Of a DNA stretch of 26,283 nucleotides, positions 1 through 6,724 are shown piece after piece. The notes under the pieces were generated by a model that saw nothing but the letters and a program-made list of their open reading frames with translations, was not told the DNA's origin and made no database searches. The DNA comes from Bacteroidia bacterium (lineage in GTDB: Bacteria > Bacteroidota > Bacteroidia > NS11-12g > UBA955). The stretch lies in the NCBI GenBank assembly GCA_023258655.1, contig JALQWO010000004.1, positions 1 to 26,283 of the forward strand, read 5' to 3'. The number at the start of each line of letters is the position of its first letter. Within the stretch, counting starts at the first letter, position 1. The position numbers and the translations under genes were made by a program.

Positions 1-23
1 CTTTTTGTAGAATATAAATTTGA

Positions 24-182
24 TCTGCGTACTGCGATGGTAAGTTGCAGAAGTTTTTCAAAGAATCTACGTTGATGGCGCAAGATTTCGTGAAAGACGG
101 ATCAATGACCATTGAGAAATATTTGTCAAGCGTTGAGCCAGGTCTCACAGTAAACGCTTTCAAGCGAGTACAACTCGGATAA
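24..182 (+). CDS. tsf: Elongation factor Ts, C-terminal end only (frame broken upstream)
   Basis: Translation elongation factor Ts, the nucleotide exchange factor for EF-Tu. Only the C-terminal tail is visible. From about position 36 the frame reads DGKLQKFFKESTLMAQDFVK and ends AFKRVQLG-stop at 180-182, which matches the family's C-terminal pattern (GKL-KF-KE-TL---FVKD, then FKR). Upstream of this the same frame meets TGA at 21-23 and TAA at 15-17, and residues encoded by 24-35 do not look like Tsf. The gene therefore cannot be read back to the window edge in one frame. The simplest explanation is poor or chimeric sequence at a contig end; a genuine truncation is possible. The neighbour pyrH fits the common rpsB-tsf-pyrH order. 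Confidence 0.8.
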   Translation, partial: SAYCDGKLQKFFKESTLMAQDFVKDGSMTIEKYLSSVEPGLTVNAFKRVQLG

Positions 183-194
183 TTAAGAAATTTT

Positions 195-221
195 AAATCC
201 CTCGAAAGAGGGATTTTTTTT
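195..221 (+). terminator. Intrinsic terminator between tsf and pyrH
   Basis: A perfect 9-bp stem (AAATCCCTC at 195-203, GAGGGATTT at 208-216) closes a GAAA tetraloop and runs into a T tract to 221. It lies 12 bases after the tsf stop and ends 19 bases before the pyrH start, so it should end tsf transcripts, or attenuate readthrough into pyrH. I see no good TAnnTTTG promoter between it and pyrH, so pyrH may depend on readthrough. Confidence 0.85.
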
Positions 222-240
222 GCTAATATTACAACAACAA

Positions 241-951
241 ATGAGGTTTAAAAGAATACTACTGAAATTGAGTGGTGAAGCCCTTTTGGGCTCACAATCG
301 TATGGGATCGACGCCAAGGTGTTAGAGGCCTATGCCAAAGAGGTGAAAAAGGTTGTGGATGCGGGTGTAGAAGTGGCTGTGGTGATTGGTGGGGGCAATA
401 TCTTCCGGGGTGTTCAGGGCGCTCAAGGGGGTGTGGTGGATCGGGCCACTGGAGATTATATGGGTATGTTGGCAACCATGATCAATGCGATGGCTTTGCA
501 AGGGGCATTTGAGAAAGTAGGAATGTCTACGCGATTGTTATCGGCCATCAAAATGGAACAAATTTCTGAACCGTTTATTCGTCGTCGCGCCATCCGCCAC
601 CTGGAAAAAGGTCGGGTGGTGATTTTCGGTGCGGGTACCGGTAATCCATACTTTACCACGGATACGGCGGCATCGTTGCGCGCGGTGGAAATAGAGGCAG
701 ATGTTGTGATCAAGGGAACCCGCGTGGATGGTATCTATGACAGCGATCCTGAAAAGAACGCCAATGCGGTGAAATACGATGAAATTTCTTTCAAAAAAGT
801 CTATGATTTGGGCTTGGAAGTAATGGATTTAACGGCCATTACGCTGTGCCAGGAGAACAACAAACCCATTGTGGTGTTCGACATGAATGGCGAGGGCAAT
901 TTGATGAAGTTGGTGCAAGGTGAGAAAGTGGGCACCTTGGTAATTGATTAA
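241..951 (+). CDS. pyrH: UMP kinase (uridylate kinase)
   Basis: Phosphorylates UMP to UDP with ATP in cytoplasmic pyrimidine nucleotide synthesis. It is the bacterial hexameric type from the amino acid kinase family, unrelated to eukaryotic UMP/CMP kinase. Visible motifs in order: KLSGEAL near the N-terminus, VVIGGGNIFRG, the UMP-binding stretch GDYMGMLATMINA, FGAGTGNPYFTTDTAA, and VDGIYDSDP. The length of 236 residues is normal. I chose ATG at 241 (MRFKRILLKLSGEA). An in-frame TTG at 220 would put the start inside the T tract of the upstream terminator. The next gene follows after 8 bases, so the two are probably co-transcribed. Confidence 0.97.
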   Translation: MRFKRILLKLSGEALLGSQSYGIDAKVLEAYAKEVKKVVDAGVEVAVVIGGGNIFRGVQGAQGGVVDRATGDYMGMLATMINAMALQGAFEKVGMSTRLLSAIKMEQISEPFIRRRAIRHLEKGRVVIFGAGTGNPYFTTDTAASLRAVEIEADVVIKGTRVDGIYDSDPEKNANAVKYDEISFKKVYDLGLEVMDLTAITLCQENNKPIVVFDMNGEGNLMKLVQGEKVGTLVID

Positions 952-959
952 TAATACCT

Positions 960-1217
960 ATGAGTCGTTGTAATTTGCAGTTGAATCAGCATTTACGACA
1001 GACGATGGAGATTCGTTGCAAGCAAATGGATCCAAGAATACTGTCGTGGGGGCTGGCTTCGCCAGCCCTCCGTGCTTTACTGTCGCTCAACATCAATACC
1101 GTAGAAGATTTGCTGCAATACAGTCCTACAGCGGTGGCTGCGGCCCATGGAATGGGCGACACAGGGCTACAGCGAATCAAGGAAGGCCTACAGCAGTTGG
1201 GTTTGGATTGGGGTTAA
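960..1217 (+). CDS. Small helix-hairpin-helix protein resembling the RNA polymerase alpha C-terminal domain
   Basis: An 85-residue protein of unknown function. Residues about 27-83 (from ILSWGLAS to QQLGLDWG) follow the pattern of the RNA polymerase alpha C-terminal domain: L-S-ALRALLSLNINTVEDL, then HGMG, then IKEGLQQLGL, which are the (HhH)2-type helices and GxG turn. On my manual alignment the DNA-contacting Arg and Lys of alpha-CTD (E. coli R265 and K298) are not kept, so UP-element binding is doubtful. It is too short to be an alpha subunit. It begins 8 bases after pyrH and is followed by a strong terminator, suggesting a pyrH-linked transcript. A GC-rich palindrome at 1050-1068 encodes GLASPA within it. 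Other HhH families, such as the TfoX C-terminal domain, remain possible. Confidence 0.7.
   Translation: MSRCNLQLNQHLRQTMEIRCKQMDPRILSWGLASPALRALLSLNINTVEDLLQYSPTAVAAAHGMGDTGLQRIKEGLQQLGLDWG
1050..1068. repeat. GC-rich palindrome with 3-base loop inside a gene
   Basis: GGGCTGGC at 1050-1057 and GCCAGCCC at 1061-1068 form a perfect 8-bp inverted repeat around TTC. On the other strand the loop reads GAA, making the core GCGAAGC, known as an exceptionally stable DNA mini-hairpin. It lies in frame in the helix-hairpin-helix gene. Similar structures occur at 2752-2783, 6437-6449 and 21099-21115. Confidence 0.6.
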
Positions 1218-1292
1218 TTGGGCTTGAATTGATGGGGATGGGCTTGAAGAGAATGGGTCTGATGTCATCGAGAATGAAATGCATCTAAAACA

Positions 1293-1318
1293 AAAAAGAC
1301 GGCCAAGGCCGTCTTTTT
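1293..1318. terminator. Bidirectional terminator between convergent genes
   Basis: AAAAAGACGGCC at 1293-1304 and GGCCGTCTTTTT at 1307-1318 form a perfect 12-bp stem, with A and T tracts on the flanks so that it works in both directions. It closes the pyrH/HhH transcript on the plus strand and the rpsT transcript on the minus strand (rpsT stop at 1341). The rest of 1218-1340 holds no gene that I can support. Confidence 0.9.
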
Positions 1319-1340
1319 CAATATTTTAAAACTGTTCGAC

Positions 1341-1595
1341 TTACGCCAAAGAGTTCACGTGCTTTTGCAAACTTGATTTCAAGTTGCCAGCTTTGTTCTT
1401 GTGGATGACATTGCGCTTGGCCAATTTGTCCAAAGCAGAGAAAGCGTTTGTCAACAACTTCAACGCCTCTTCTTTTGAGGTAGCCTTGCGGATGGTCTTC
1501 ACGATATTACGAGCAGTTTTGTGCTGGTAGCGGTTGAGATCGCGCTTGGCAGCGTTTGCTCTGATTCTCTTGATTGCGGACTTATGATTTGCCAT
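1341..1595 (-). CDS. rpsT: 30S ribosomal protein S20
   Basis: Primary 16S rRNA-binding protein of the small subunit. The 84-residue product begins MANHKSAIKRIRANAAKRD, the standard S20 N-terminus, is rich in Lys and Arg, and has the expected all-helical pattern with KNKAGNLKSSLQ near the end. I chose ATG at 1595; an upstream in-frame start (1616) would begin inside the -7 promoter element. It has its own promoter (TATCTTTG at 1614-1621) and a strong terminator at 1293-1318, so it appears monocistronic. Confidence 0.97.
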   Translation of the reverse strand: MANHKSAIKRIRANAAKRDLNRYQHKTARNIVKTIRKATSKEEALKLLTNAFSALDKLAKRNVIHKNKAGNLKSSLQKHVNSLA

Positions 1596-1613
1596 TTCTG
1601 TTAAAAAGGACTG

Positions 1614-1644
1614 CAAAGATAACCAAATGCAATGAATTCAGCAA
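1614..1644 (-). promoter_or_regulatory. Promoter of rpsT (Bacteroidota type)
   Basis: On the minus strand TATCTTTG (1621 to 1614) matches the Bacteroidota -7 consensus TAnnTTTG. A TTG at 1644-1642, 20 bases upstream, fits the -33 element. The rpsT ATG is 18 bases downstream of the box. Confidence 0.65.
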
Positions 1645-1660
1645 GATATTTACAAATTTC

Positions 1661-1990
1661 TCAATCATTTTCTGGGGCTAGTTGAACCTTGAGTCCATCC
1701 ATTTCTGGGGACAGGTGCAATTGGCAGCCCAAACGACTGTTGTTTTTCACAAAAAAGGCTTGGTCTAGCATGCCCAATTCATCGTCGGAAGGTTCCGGCA
1801 ACGCATGATCGCTGAGCACATACACTTGGCAGGTGGCACACATGGCCATACCGCCACACTCACCTTTGACGGGTAATTCATTGGCTTTGCAGAATTCCAT
1901 GAGGTTTAATCCCATATCGGTTGGGGCCTCATAGGATTTCTCGATGCCTTCACGGTCGATGATGCTGATATGAATCAGGGGGCTTTCCAT
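1661..1990 (-). CDS. 2Fe-2S ferredoxin
   Basis: A soluble electron carrier of 109 residues. The cluster ligands are Cys45, Cys51, Cys54 and Cys89 (GECGGMAMCATC, then RLGCQL), with C-x5-C-x2-C-x34-C spacing typical of the adrenodoxin/Isc-type fold. The N-terminal beta strands (IHISIIDREG) and the acidic stretch EPSDDELGML fit that class, whose best-known members serve iron-sulfur assembly or P450/hydroxylase systems. The redox partner is not in the window. ATG at 1990 lies 2 bases after the stop of the upstream phosphatase gene, so the two share a transcript. No obvious terminator follows it. Confidence 0.92.
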   Translation of the reverse strand: MESPLIHISIIDREGIEKSYEAPTDMGLNLMEFCKANELPVKGECGGMAMCATCQVYVLSDHALPEPSDDELGMLDQAFFVKNNSRLGCQLHLSPEMDGLKVQLAPEND

Positions 1991-1992
1991 GG

Positions 1993-2637
1993 TTAACGCA
2001 AATGGGTAAGGTGATCTAGGCTATTTTTGATTTTGATGCGATAGTGTTCGTTGTGTGTGTTCTTTTCAACCACATAGAGGCAAACATTGTCGTGTTCAAA
2101 ATCGTCCATTTTTTCGAGGGGCGTATTGGTAAGCAGACAGAGAAACCCGCGGAGTGCGCGACCGTGCATGCAGATAAGTACGGGGTTTTCGCTGTTGGAT
2201 TCGATTTTTTTGAGTCCCACTTTTTGGCGTTTGTGCATTGCCAGTGGCGTTTCGCCTCCGTTGATGGCTTGGTTTAGTTCACCGTTTCTCCATCGCTGTA
2301 GCATCGCATAGAATTCTTTGCGTGAGTGTTCGCTGGGTTGTTGTCCTTCCAAAATTCCCCAATTGATCTCATTGAGTTCTGGGATGATTTGGGTGGGGAT
2401 GTTTAGGGGTGCAAAAGGGGCTACCGTTTGGTGTGTCCGTTTGAGTGAGCTAACGTAAATGCGCTGAAAAGGGATGTGTTTGTAGGCTTGGAAGAAGGCA
2501 TCTGCCTGTTGTTGTCCCAATGAATTGATGTCAGTGTCTACTCCGGAGCCTTGCACGATACCCATGCGGTTGTATTGGGTTTCCCCATGCCGAATGATGT
2601 ACATTGTTTTTGTGGCGGGGGAGGGTGAACTTTGCAT
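1993..2637 (-). CDS. Histidine phosphatase family protein (phosphoglycerate mutase-like)
   Basis: A 214-residue member of the histidine phosphatase superfamily. The phosphorylated histidine is in YIIRHGETQYN (His17 with this start), followed by GSGVDTDINSLGQQQA, the partner arginine in SSLKRTHQT, the acidic ELNEINWGILEGQ, and the second catalytic histidine in CMHGRALRGF. These are the features of the broad phosphatases related to CobC/GpmB; the substrate cannot be told from sequence. ATG at 2637 or ATG at 2604 (MYIIRHGET) could be the start; the -7 box at 2675-2682 allows both. It is co-transcribed with the downstream ferredoxin. Confidence 0.9.
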   Translation of the reverse strand: MQSSPSPATKTMYIIRHGETQYNRMGIVQGSGVDTDINSLGQQQADAFFQAYKHIPFQRIYVSSLKRTHQTVAPFAPLNIPTQIIPELNEINWGILEGQQPSEHSRKEFYAMLQRWRNGELNQAINGGETPLAMHKRQKVGLKKIESNSENPVLICMHGRALRGFLCLLTNTPLEKMDDFEHDNVCLYVVEKNTHNEHYRIKIKNSLDHLTHLR

Positions 2638-2674
2638 GGATACAAGACGAAGATGGAACTGTCGAATTCGGGTG

Positions 2675-2682
2675 CAAATATA
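2675..2682 (-). promoter_or_regulatory. Probable promoter of the phosphatase-ferredoxin pair
   Basis: On the minus strand TATATTTG (2682 to 2675) matches TAnnTTTG and precedes the phosphatase ATG at 2637 by 37 bases. It sits within 10 bases of the divergent isochorismate synthase start, so the two genes share a very short control region. No clear -33 TTG is present. Confidence 0.5.
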
Positions 2683-2691
2683 CAACAGGGG

Positions 2692-3789
2692 ATGGCGATT
2701 TATCGTAAGCCCGGTGCTACAATGCCCGATTTTTGTGTCGGCCCGTGGCACACCACCCCAGCGCCCGAGGGCGCTGGGGTGGTCACATTTTGCCTACAAC
2801 CCTTCTCAAGAACAGCACCCCTTTCTTGGTTGGGCAGGGAGTTGGTTGGACAGGGATGGCAACATGCTGAGCGTATTTGGCATTCGCAGTTTCCACAGTT
2901 GCCCACTACAGTGCTGCCAACCGCCACAACCCGCGGTGAGTTTGTGGAAGAAGTGTTGGGTATTCAAAGGGCCATAGAACAACAACGACTTCAAAAAGCG
3001 GTGGCAGCGCGGATATCTACCGTGGAAAAAACCTTGTCGCCGGATTCAATTTGGACGTCGTTCATGGCCTTGCATACGGCGTATCCCGCGGCCTTCGTTT
3101 TCTTGATCATTCACCCCACCTGGGGCTGTTGGATGGGTGCTACTCCCGAAACGTTGATCCGCGTGGATGAAACCCAAGCAACCATCATGTCGCTGGCCGG
3201 CACACTCACACAAAATCAGTTGGAGTGGACCCACAAAGAGGCATTGGAACAATCCGTAACAAGTGTATTTATCCAAGAGGTGTTAGCGCGCTCAGGAATC
3301 TCTGGTGCGAAAGAGTCCGCAGTGGGTGAATTGGTGATGGGGGATGTGCGACATTTGATGTCGGAATGGCAATTCAACCTACCCACCTCCCAACACGCAT
3401 TCTCCAACCATGAGGGCGCCAACGAGCCATCTGCGATTGAGCGAGTCGTCAACGCGAAAGACAGCAACCGGCACACCCCCAGCGCGGAAAAGCCCCTCAT
3501 GAACTTGATTCGGTTGCTTCATCCCACACCGGCAGTTGGCGGGTATCCCCAAGCGGAAGCCTTGGATTGGTTGGCCCAAAATGAAGTTGTAGACCGACAA
3601 CTATACACAGGGTTTGTGGGGTTGATGGGAGATATGGAAGCGGATTTTTACGTCACACTCCGTTGTGCTCAGTTGTTTCAAACGGGGTATGCCTTGTATG
3701 CGGGTTGTGGCGTGAATGCTGGATCTGATCCCGATATTGAGTGGGAGGAAACAGCGGCCAAAATGAATTTGTTGGGCAGGTTTTTGTAG
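2692..3789 (+). CDS. menF: Isochorismate synthase (MenF/EntC type)
   Basis: Converts chorismate to isochorismate, the entry to menaquinone (or a siderophore). The 365-residue protein shows the chorismate-binding signatures in order: KAVAAR (lysine base region, residue 102), MGATPETLIRVD, SLAGT, KEALEQSVTSVFIQ, LLHPTPAVGGYP, YTGFVG, and LYAGCGVNAGSDPDIEWEETAAKM. PAVGG points to isochorismate synthase rather than TrpE or PabB, which carry a GS-SGAPK type motif. ATG at 2692 gives MAIYRKPG, the usual N-terminus. Oddities: a 32-base GC-rich palindrome encodes residues about 21-31, and residues about 232-267 look like an extra loop before LMNLIRLLHPTP. No menD or other men gene is adjacent. Confidence 0.9.
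   Translation: MAIYRKPGATMPDFCVGPWHTTPAPEGAGVVTFCLQPFSRTAPLSWLGRELVGQGWQHAERIWHSQFPQLPTTVLPTATTRGEFVEEVLGIQRAIEQQRLQKAVAARISTVEKTLSPDSIWTSFMALHTAYPAAFVFLIIHPTWGCWMGATPETLIRVDETQATIMSLAGTLTQNQLEWTHKEALEQSVTSVFIQEVLARSGISGAKESAVGELVMGDVRHLMSEWQFNLPTSQHAFSNHEGANEPSAIERVVNAKDSNRHTPSAEKPLMNLIRLLHPTPAVGGYPQAEALDWLAQNEVVDRQLYTGFVGLMGDMEADFYVTLRCAQLFQTGYALYAGCGVNAGSDPDIEWEETAAKMNLLGRFL
2752..2783. repeat. 15-bp perfect GC-rich palindrome inside menF
   Basis: ACCACCCCAGCGCCC (2752-2766) and GGGCGCTGGGGTGGT (2769-2783) are perfect inverted repeats separated by GA. It is translated in frame as TTPAPEGAGVV near the N-terminus of isochorismate synthase. It is the longest inverted repeat I found in the window and is not followed by a T tract, so it is not a terminator. 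Confidence 0.75.
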
Positions 3790-3814
3790 CGGTGGCATGC
3801 ACCATTGCAGGGTA

Positions 3815-4744
3815 TTATCGAAATATCGTCGGGTTGGGAATCCCTTGTCCAAAATCTGTGGCTTCCAGCGCTTCCTTGGTGAAGATGCCGCGTTTTGAGG
3901 GCTTGTATCCAGAATAATCGCCTGTGGGGATGTAGTAATAGACATTGCCATCGGCTGAGGGAAAGGCAGGGCCGATTTCATCGAACACAATGGTTTTTTG
4001 TTCTTCTTCATAACGCATCAAAATGCGGGAAGATTTGTGGTACTCAAAAACCACCCGGTAATCTTCGGATGGATCTTCGATTCCATCGCGAAACAAGGGA
4101 GCGCCCCAAACGGGTTTCATGGCATGGGGGTCAAGCGATTCTTCATCTTTTTCAAAGCTCAATACATCGATGATGGAGCGGTTGGAATTGATGTTATGAC
4201 CATCGAAAAGCATCACCACATAATACACTTTGCCTTTGACCTTATGCGGGAAAAGCTGATAGTAAAGTCCCCCAATCCATTGGCTGTTGTCAAGGGTCAT
4301 TTCTTTGACATCCTTGGGCAGATTTTGGGCTGTATCGTGGAGTGTGTAGAGGGCGATACCTGTTTTGGTTTTTCGTTGAATGACGCCGTAGTGGTGGAAT
4401 ACGCCACTTTTGAGAATGATGTTGAAGGTGAACAATTTTACATCTGCCTTTGGATGCGATGCGATGGCTACTGTGCTCATGCGCAAATTGGCAAATTCGT
4501 AATCGAAAGAGGCGGGATTGGCAAGAACTTCTTCAAGTTGTTGCATTAAGGCATCTGCCGCGGCAAATTTCGCAGAATCGGAGGTGGATGAAATCACCCG
4601 TGGCGCAATAGAAAGCAGGCTATCTTCCTCTTCTTGAAGCGATTGCGTGGCGCCATTATTCTGTCCTTGTGCCTGGTTAATTGTTCCCAGGCACAGGAAC
4701 AGTAGCAGTGAAAATATATGGTTCAGGGATTTTTTACACCGCAT
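3815..4744 (-). CDS. Secreted protein of unknown function
   Basis: I do not recognise the family. The 309-residue product has a Sec signal peptide: basic MRCKKSLNH, hydrophobic IFSLLLFLCLG, and probable cleavage around QAQG/QN. It is therefore exported to the periplasm or outer membrane. The mature part is mixed alpha/beta with aromatic clusters (SQWIGGLYYQLFPH, KVYYVVMLFDGHNI, NVYYYIPTGDYSGYKPSKRG) and no repeats, zinc motifs or transmembrane helices. The start ATG at 4744 is 15 bases after the thiolase stop, so it is the second gene of that transcript. A 9-bp inverted repeat (4668-4676/4687-4695) falls in the signal-peptide codons. The 3' end faces menF with a 25-base gap and no clear terminator. 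Confidence 0.85.
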   Translation of the reverse strand: MRCKKSLNHIFSLLLFLCLGTINQAQGQNNGATQSLQEEEDSLLSIAPRVISSTSDSAKFAAADALMQQLEEVLANPASFDYEFANLRMSTVAIASHPKADVKLFTFNIILKSGVFHHYGVIQRKTKTGIALYTLHDTAQNLPKDVKEMTLDNSQWIGGLYYQLFPHKVKGKVYYVVMLFDGHNINSNRSIIDVLSFEKDEESLDPHAMKPVWGAPLFRDGIEDPSEDYRVVFEYHKSSRILMRYEEEQKTIVFDEIGPAFPSADGNVYYYIPTGDYSGYKPSKRGIFTKEALEATDFGQGIPNPTIFR

Positions 4745-4759
4745 AGGTTTGTTGTTGGA

Positions 4760-5938
4760 TTAGCAGTTTTCTACCACAACTGCGCTGGCACCCCCACCGC
4801 CGTTGCAGATGGCTGCACCCCCGTATTTGCCGTTGTTTTGCTTGAGTACATGCAACAATGTTACCAAAATGCGTGCACCTGAAGCGCCCAAGGGATGTCC
4901 CAAAGCAACTGCGCCACCATTTACATTCACTTTGCTAGCATCGAGGTTCAACAGCTTGTTGTTGGCCAAGGATACAACGGAGAAAGCTTCATTTAATTCT
5001 ACAAAATCCAAATCTGCCACGGAAATACCGGCGCGTTGTGCGGCTATGGGCAATGCTTTGGCCGGAGTCGTGGTAAACCACTCGGGACTTTGTTCGGCAT
5101 CGGCGAAACCGGTGAGTTTGGCCAATGGCTTGAGGCCCAGTTCTTTGCACTTCTCACCGCTCACCAACACCAAGGCGGCTCCACCATCGTTGATGGTTGA
5201 TGCGTTGGCGGCGGTTACGGTTCCGTCTTTTTGGAAAACAGGACGCAAACCGGGGATTTTGTCGAAACTCACATTTTTGTATTCTTCATCTTCACTCACA
5301 ACCACTTCTCCTTTGCGGGTTTGGATGGTTACGGGAACGATTTCGTCGTTGAATTTGCCAGCTTTCCAAGCTTCAGCGGCCCGTGTATAGCTTTGAATGG
5401 CATATTGGTCTTGCTCCTCACGGGAGAAGTTCATTTCCTTGGCACAGAGTTCTGCGCAAGTTCCCATCAAACTTTTCTCGTAAGCATCGGTTAGTCCGTC
5501 GTGCACAATACCGTCGAGGGCTTGCACATGGCCATAGCGATACCCGCTGCGTGAATTAGGCAAATAGTGGGGGGTGAGGCTCATATTCTCCATTCCACCA
5601 GCCACTACGATATCGTTCAATCCCAGCATAATGCTTTGGGCACCCAGCGAAACAGATTTCAGACCACTTGCACAGACTTTGTTGATGGTGGTTGCGGGCA
5701 CGTGATCACCAATGCCTGCGAATTTCGCTGCTTGTCGGGCTGGCGCTTGACCCACACCCGCTTGCAAAACACAACCCATGAATACTTCGTTCACTTGGTT
5801 GGGATCAACCCCGGCTTTTTCGAGGGCTCCTTTGATGGCGATGGCGCCCAACTGGGTAGCTGGAACGCTAGAAAGTGCGCCATTGAAACTCCCCATGGGG
5901 GTTCTGGCAGCGGCTACGATGAAAACTTCTTTTGTCAT
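4760..5938 (-). CDS. Acetyl-CoA C-acetyltransferase (thiolase)
   Basis: Condenses two acetyl-CoA to acetoacetyl-CoA, or cleaves 3-ketoacyl-CoA. The 392-residue length is normal for the family. The active-site set is complete: nucleophile Cys89 in INKVCASGLKS, NEAFSVV, His in GGAVALGHPLGASGAR, and the second Cys in CNGGGGASAVVV near the C-terminus. The N-terminus MTKEVFIVAAARTPMGSF is canonical and fixes ATG at 5938; the open frame runs on to 6601 but that is antisense to tsaB. A TATCTTTG box at 5953-5960 is correctly placed. Biosynthetic and degradative roles cannot be separated; no beta-oxidation genes are adjacent. Downstream is the secreted protein gene. Confidence 0.95.
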   Translation of the reverse strand: MTKEVFIVAAARTPMGSFNGALSSVPATQLGAIAIKGALEKAGVDPNQVNEVFMGCVLQAGVGQAPARQAAKFAGIGDHVPATTINKVCASGLKSVSLGAQSIMLGLNDIVVAGGMENMSLTPHYLPNSRSGYRYGHVQALDGIVHDGLTDAYEKSLMGTCAELCAKEMNFSREEQDQYAIQSYTRAAEAWKAGKFNDEIVPVTIQTRKGEVVVSEDEEYKNVSFDKIPGLRPVFQKDGTVTAANASTINDGGAALVLVSGEKCKELGLKPLAKLTGFADAEQSPEWFTTTPAKALPIAAQRAGISVADLDFVELNEAFSVVSLANNKLLNLDASKVNVNGGAVALGHPLGASGARILVTLLHVLKQNNGKYGGAAICNGGGGASAVVVENC

Positions 5939-5952
5939 AAACAAGAACTTTA

Positions 5953-5960
5953 CAAAGATA
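5953..5960 (-). promoter_or_regulatory. Probable thiolase promoter
   Basis: On the minus strand TATCTTTG (5960 to 5953) matches TAnnTTTG, 14 bases before the thiolase ATG. A TTG at 5985-5983 is a possible -33 element, although its 22-base spacing is long. Confidence 0.5.
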
Positions 5961-6022
5961 CGGGATTGCAGATAATCGGACCCAATCGGGCGGGGGTTAA
6001 TGACCTTTGGGCGATAATGGAT

Positions 6023-6030
6023 TAGTTTTG
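6023..6030 (+). promoter_or_regulatory. Probable tsaB-pabA promoter
   Basis: TAGTTTTG matches TAnnTTTG and lies 18 bases before the ATG at 6049. It supports 6049 rather than the upstream in-frame ATG at 6007, which would precede the promoter. No convincing -33 element is seen. Confidence 0.5.
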
Positions 6031-6048
6031 TGGTCAATTCTTTTGTTG

Positions 6049-6723
6049 ATGATTGTTTTGATAGAGTCTTCTGCGGAATTTCCTTCGGTAGCGGTTTGCG
6101 ATGAGCAGGGGGAAGTGTTGTGGCACGAAGTGGGCACTGAAAAACAGTCGCACGCGGAAATGTTGCCGATGATGGTGCAACGGGCGACGGATTTTGTGAG
6201 AGGTGCAGGAGGGATGTTGTTGGCGGTGGGTTTTCAGGAGGGTCCTGGCAGTTACACGGGGTTGCGTATTGGGGTGAGTTTGGCGAAAGGACTTTGTTAT
6301 GGATTGCGGGTTCCATTGATTGCGGTTTCGGGTTTTGCGTGTTTGGGGGCGGAGGCGTTGATGCAATTTCCCAACTGCACGGAGGCTTGGGTGATGATGG
6401 ATGCACGGCGCGACGAGGTATATGCATTGCGATGCACCCGCGAAGCGGGGGCCATCGGCAAGGTGAGGGCGGAAATATTGCCTTCGGAGGGGGTGGCTGG
6501 CTACGGGGTTCACACGGTTTTTGCGGGTAACGCCAATGAGAAGGTGAAGCGATTGTTGTTGGCGGAGACATCGGTATTTTGGGATGAGTCTCCACGGGCA
6601 TCGCACATGGCTCAGCGGGCTTCCGCTCAGTTAAGACAGGGGGATGTAGTGGATTTGGCCTACTATGAGCCTTACTATTTGAAAGATTTTGTGGCGGGTG
6701 TGAGCAAGAAATTCAGTCTGTGA
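6049..6723 (+). CDS. tsaB: tRNA t6A synthesis protein TsaB
   Basis: Partner of TsaD and TsaE in making N6-threonylcarbamoyladenosine at position 37 of ANN-decoding tRNAs. It is a YeaZ-type ASKHA-fold protein without its own catalytic site. Visible signatures: MIVLIESSAEFPSVAV at the N-terminus, SHAEMLP, EGPGSYTGLRIGVSLAKGLCYG, VPLIAVSG, and MDARRDEVYAL. The length is 224 residues, within the family range. The C-terminal half is divergent, as usual. A 5-bp palindrome with a GAA loop (6437-6449) lies in a variable part. The stop is followed after one base by the pabA start, so the two are translationally close. Confidence 0.93.
   Translation: MIVLIESSAEFPSVAVCDEQGEVLWHEVGTEKQSHAEMLPMMVQRATDFVRGAGGMLLAVGFQEGPGSYTGLRIGVSLAKGLCYGLRVPLIAVSGFACLGAEALMQFPNCTEAWVMMDARRDEVYALRCTREAGAIGKVRAEILPSEGVAGYGVHTVFAGNANEKVKRLLLAETSVFWDESPRASHMAQRASAQLRQGDVVDLAYYEPYYLKDFVAGVSKKFSL
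6437..6449. repeat. Short GAA-loop palindrome inside tsaB
   Basis: CCCGC (6437-6441), GAA, GCGGG (6445-6449). It contains the GCGAAGC core also found at 1050-1068 (opposite strand). It encodes TREAG in a variable region of TsaB. It is short, so chance is possible. Confidence 0.35.
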
Positions 6724-6724
6724 C

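Noticed and set aside
1016..1288. Alternative 90-residue open frame overlapping the helix-hairpin-helix gene
   Set aside because: No recognisable domain; low-complexity Gly/Leu/Met tail; the other frame has alpha-CTD-like conservation and a start right after pyrH.
2525..2977. Second open frame across the menF 5' end
   Set aside because: It lacks chorismate-enzyme features; MAIYRKPG in the other frame matches the usual MenF N-terminus.
5939..6601. Long N-terminal extension of the thiolase open frame
   Set aside because: It is antisense to tsaB, Pro/Ser-rich without domain character, and lies upstream of both the canonical thiolase N-terminus and its promoter.
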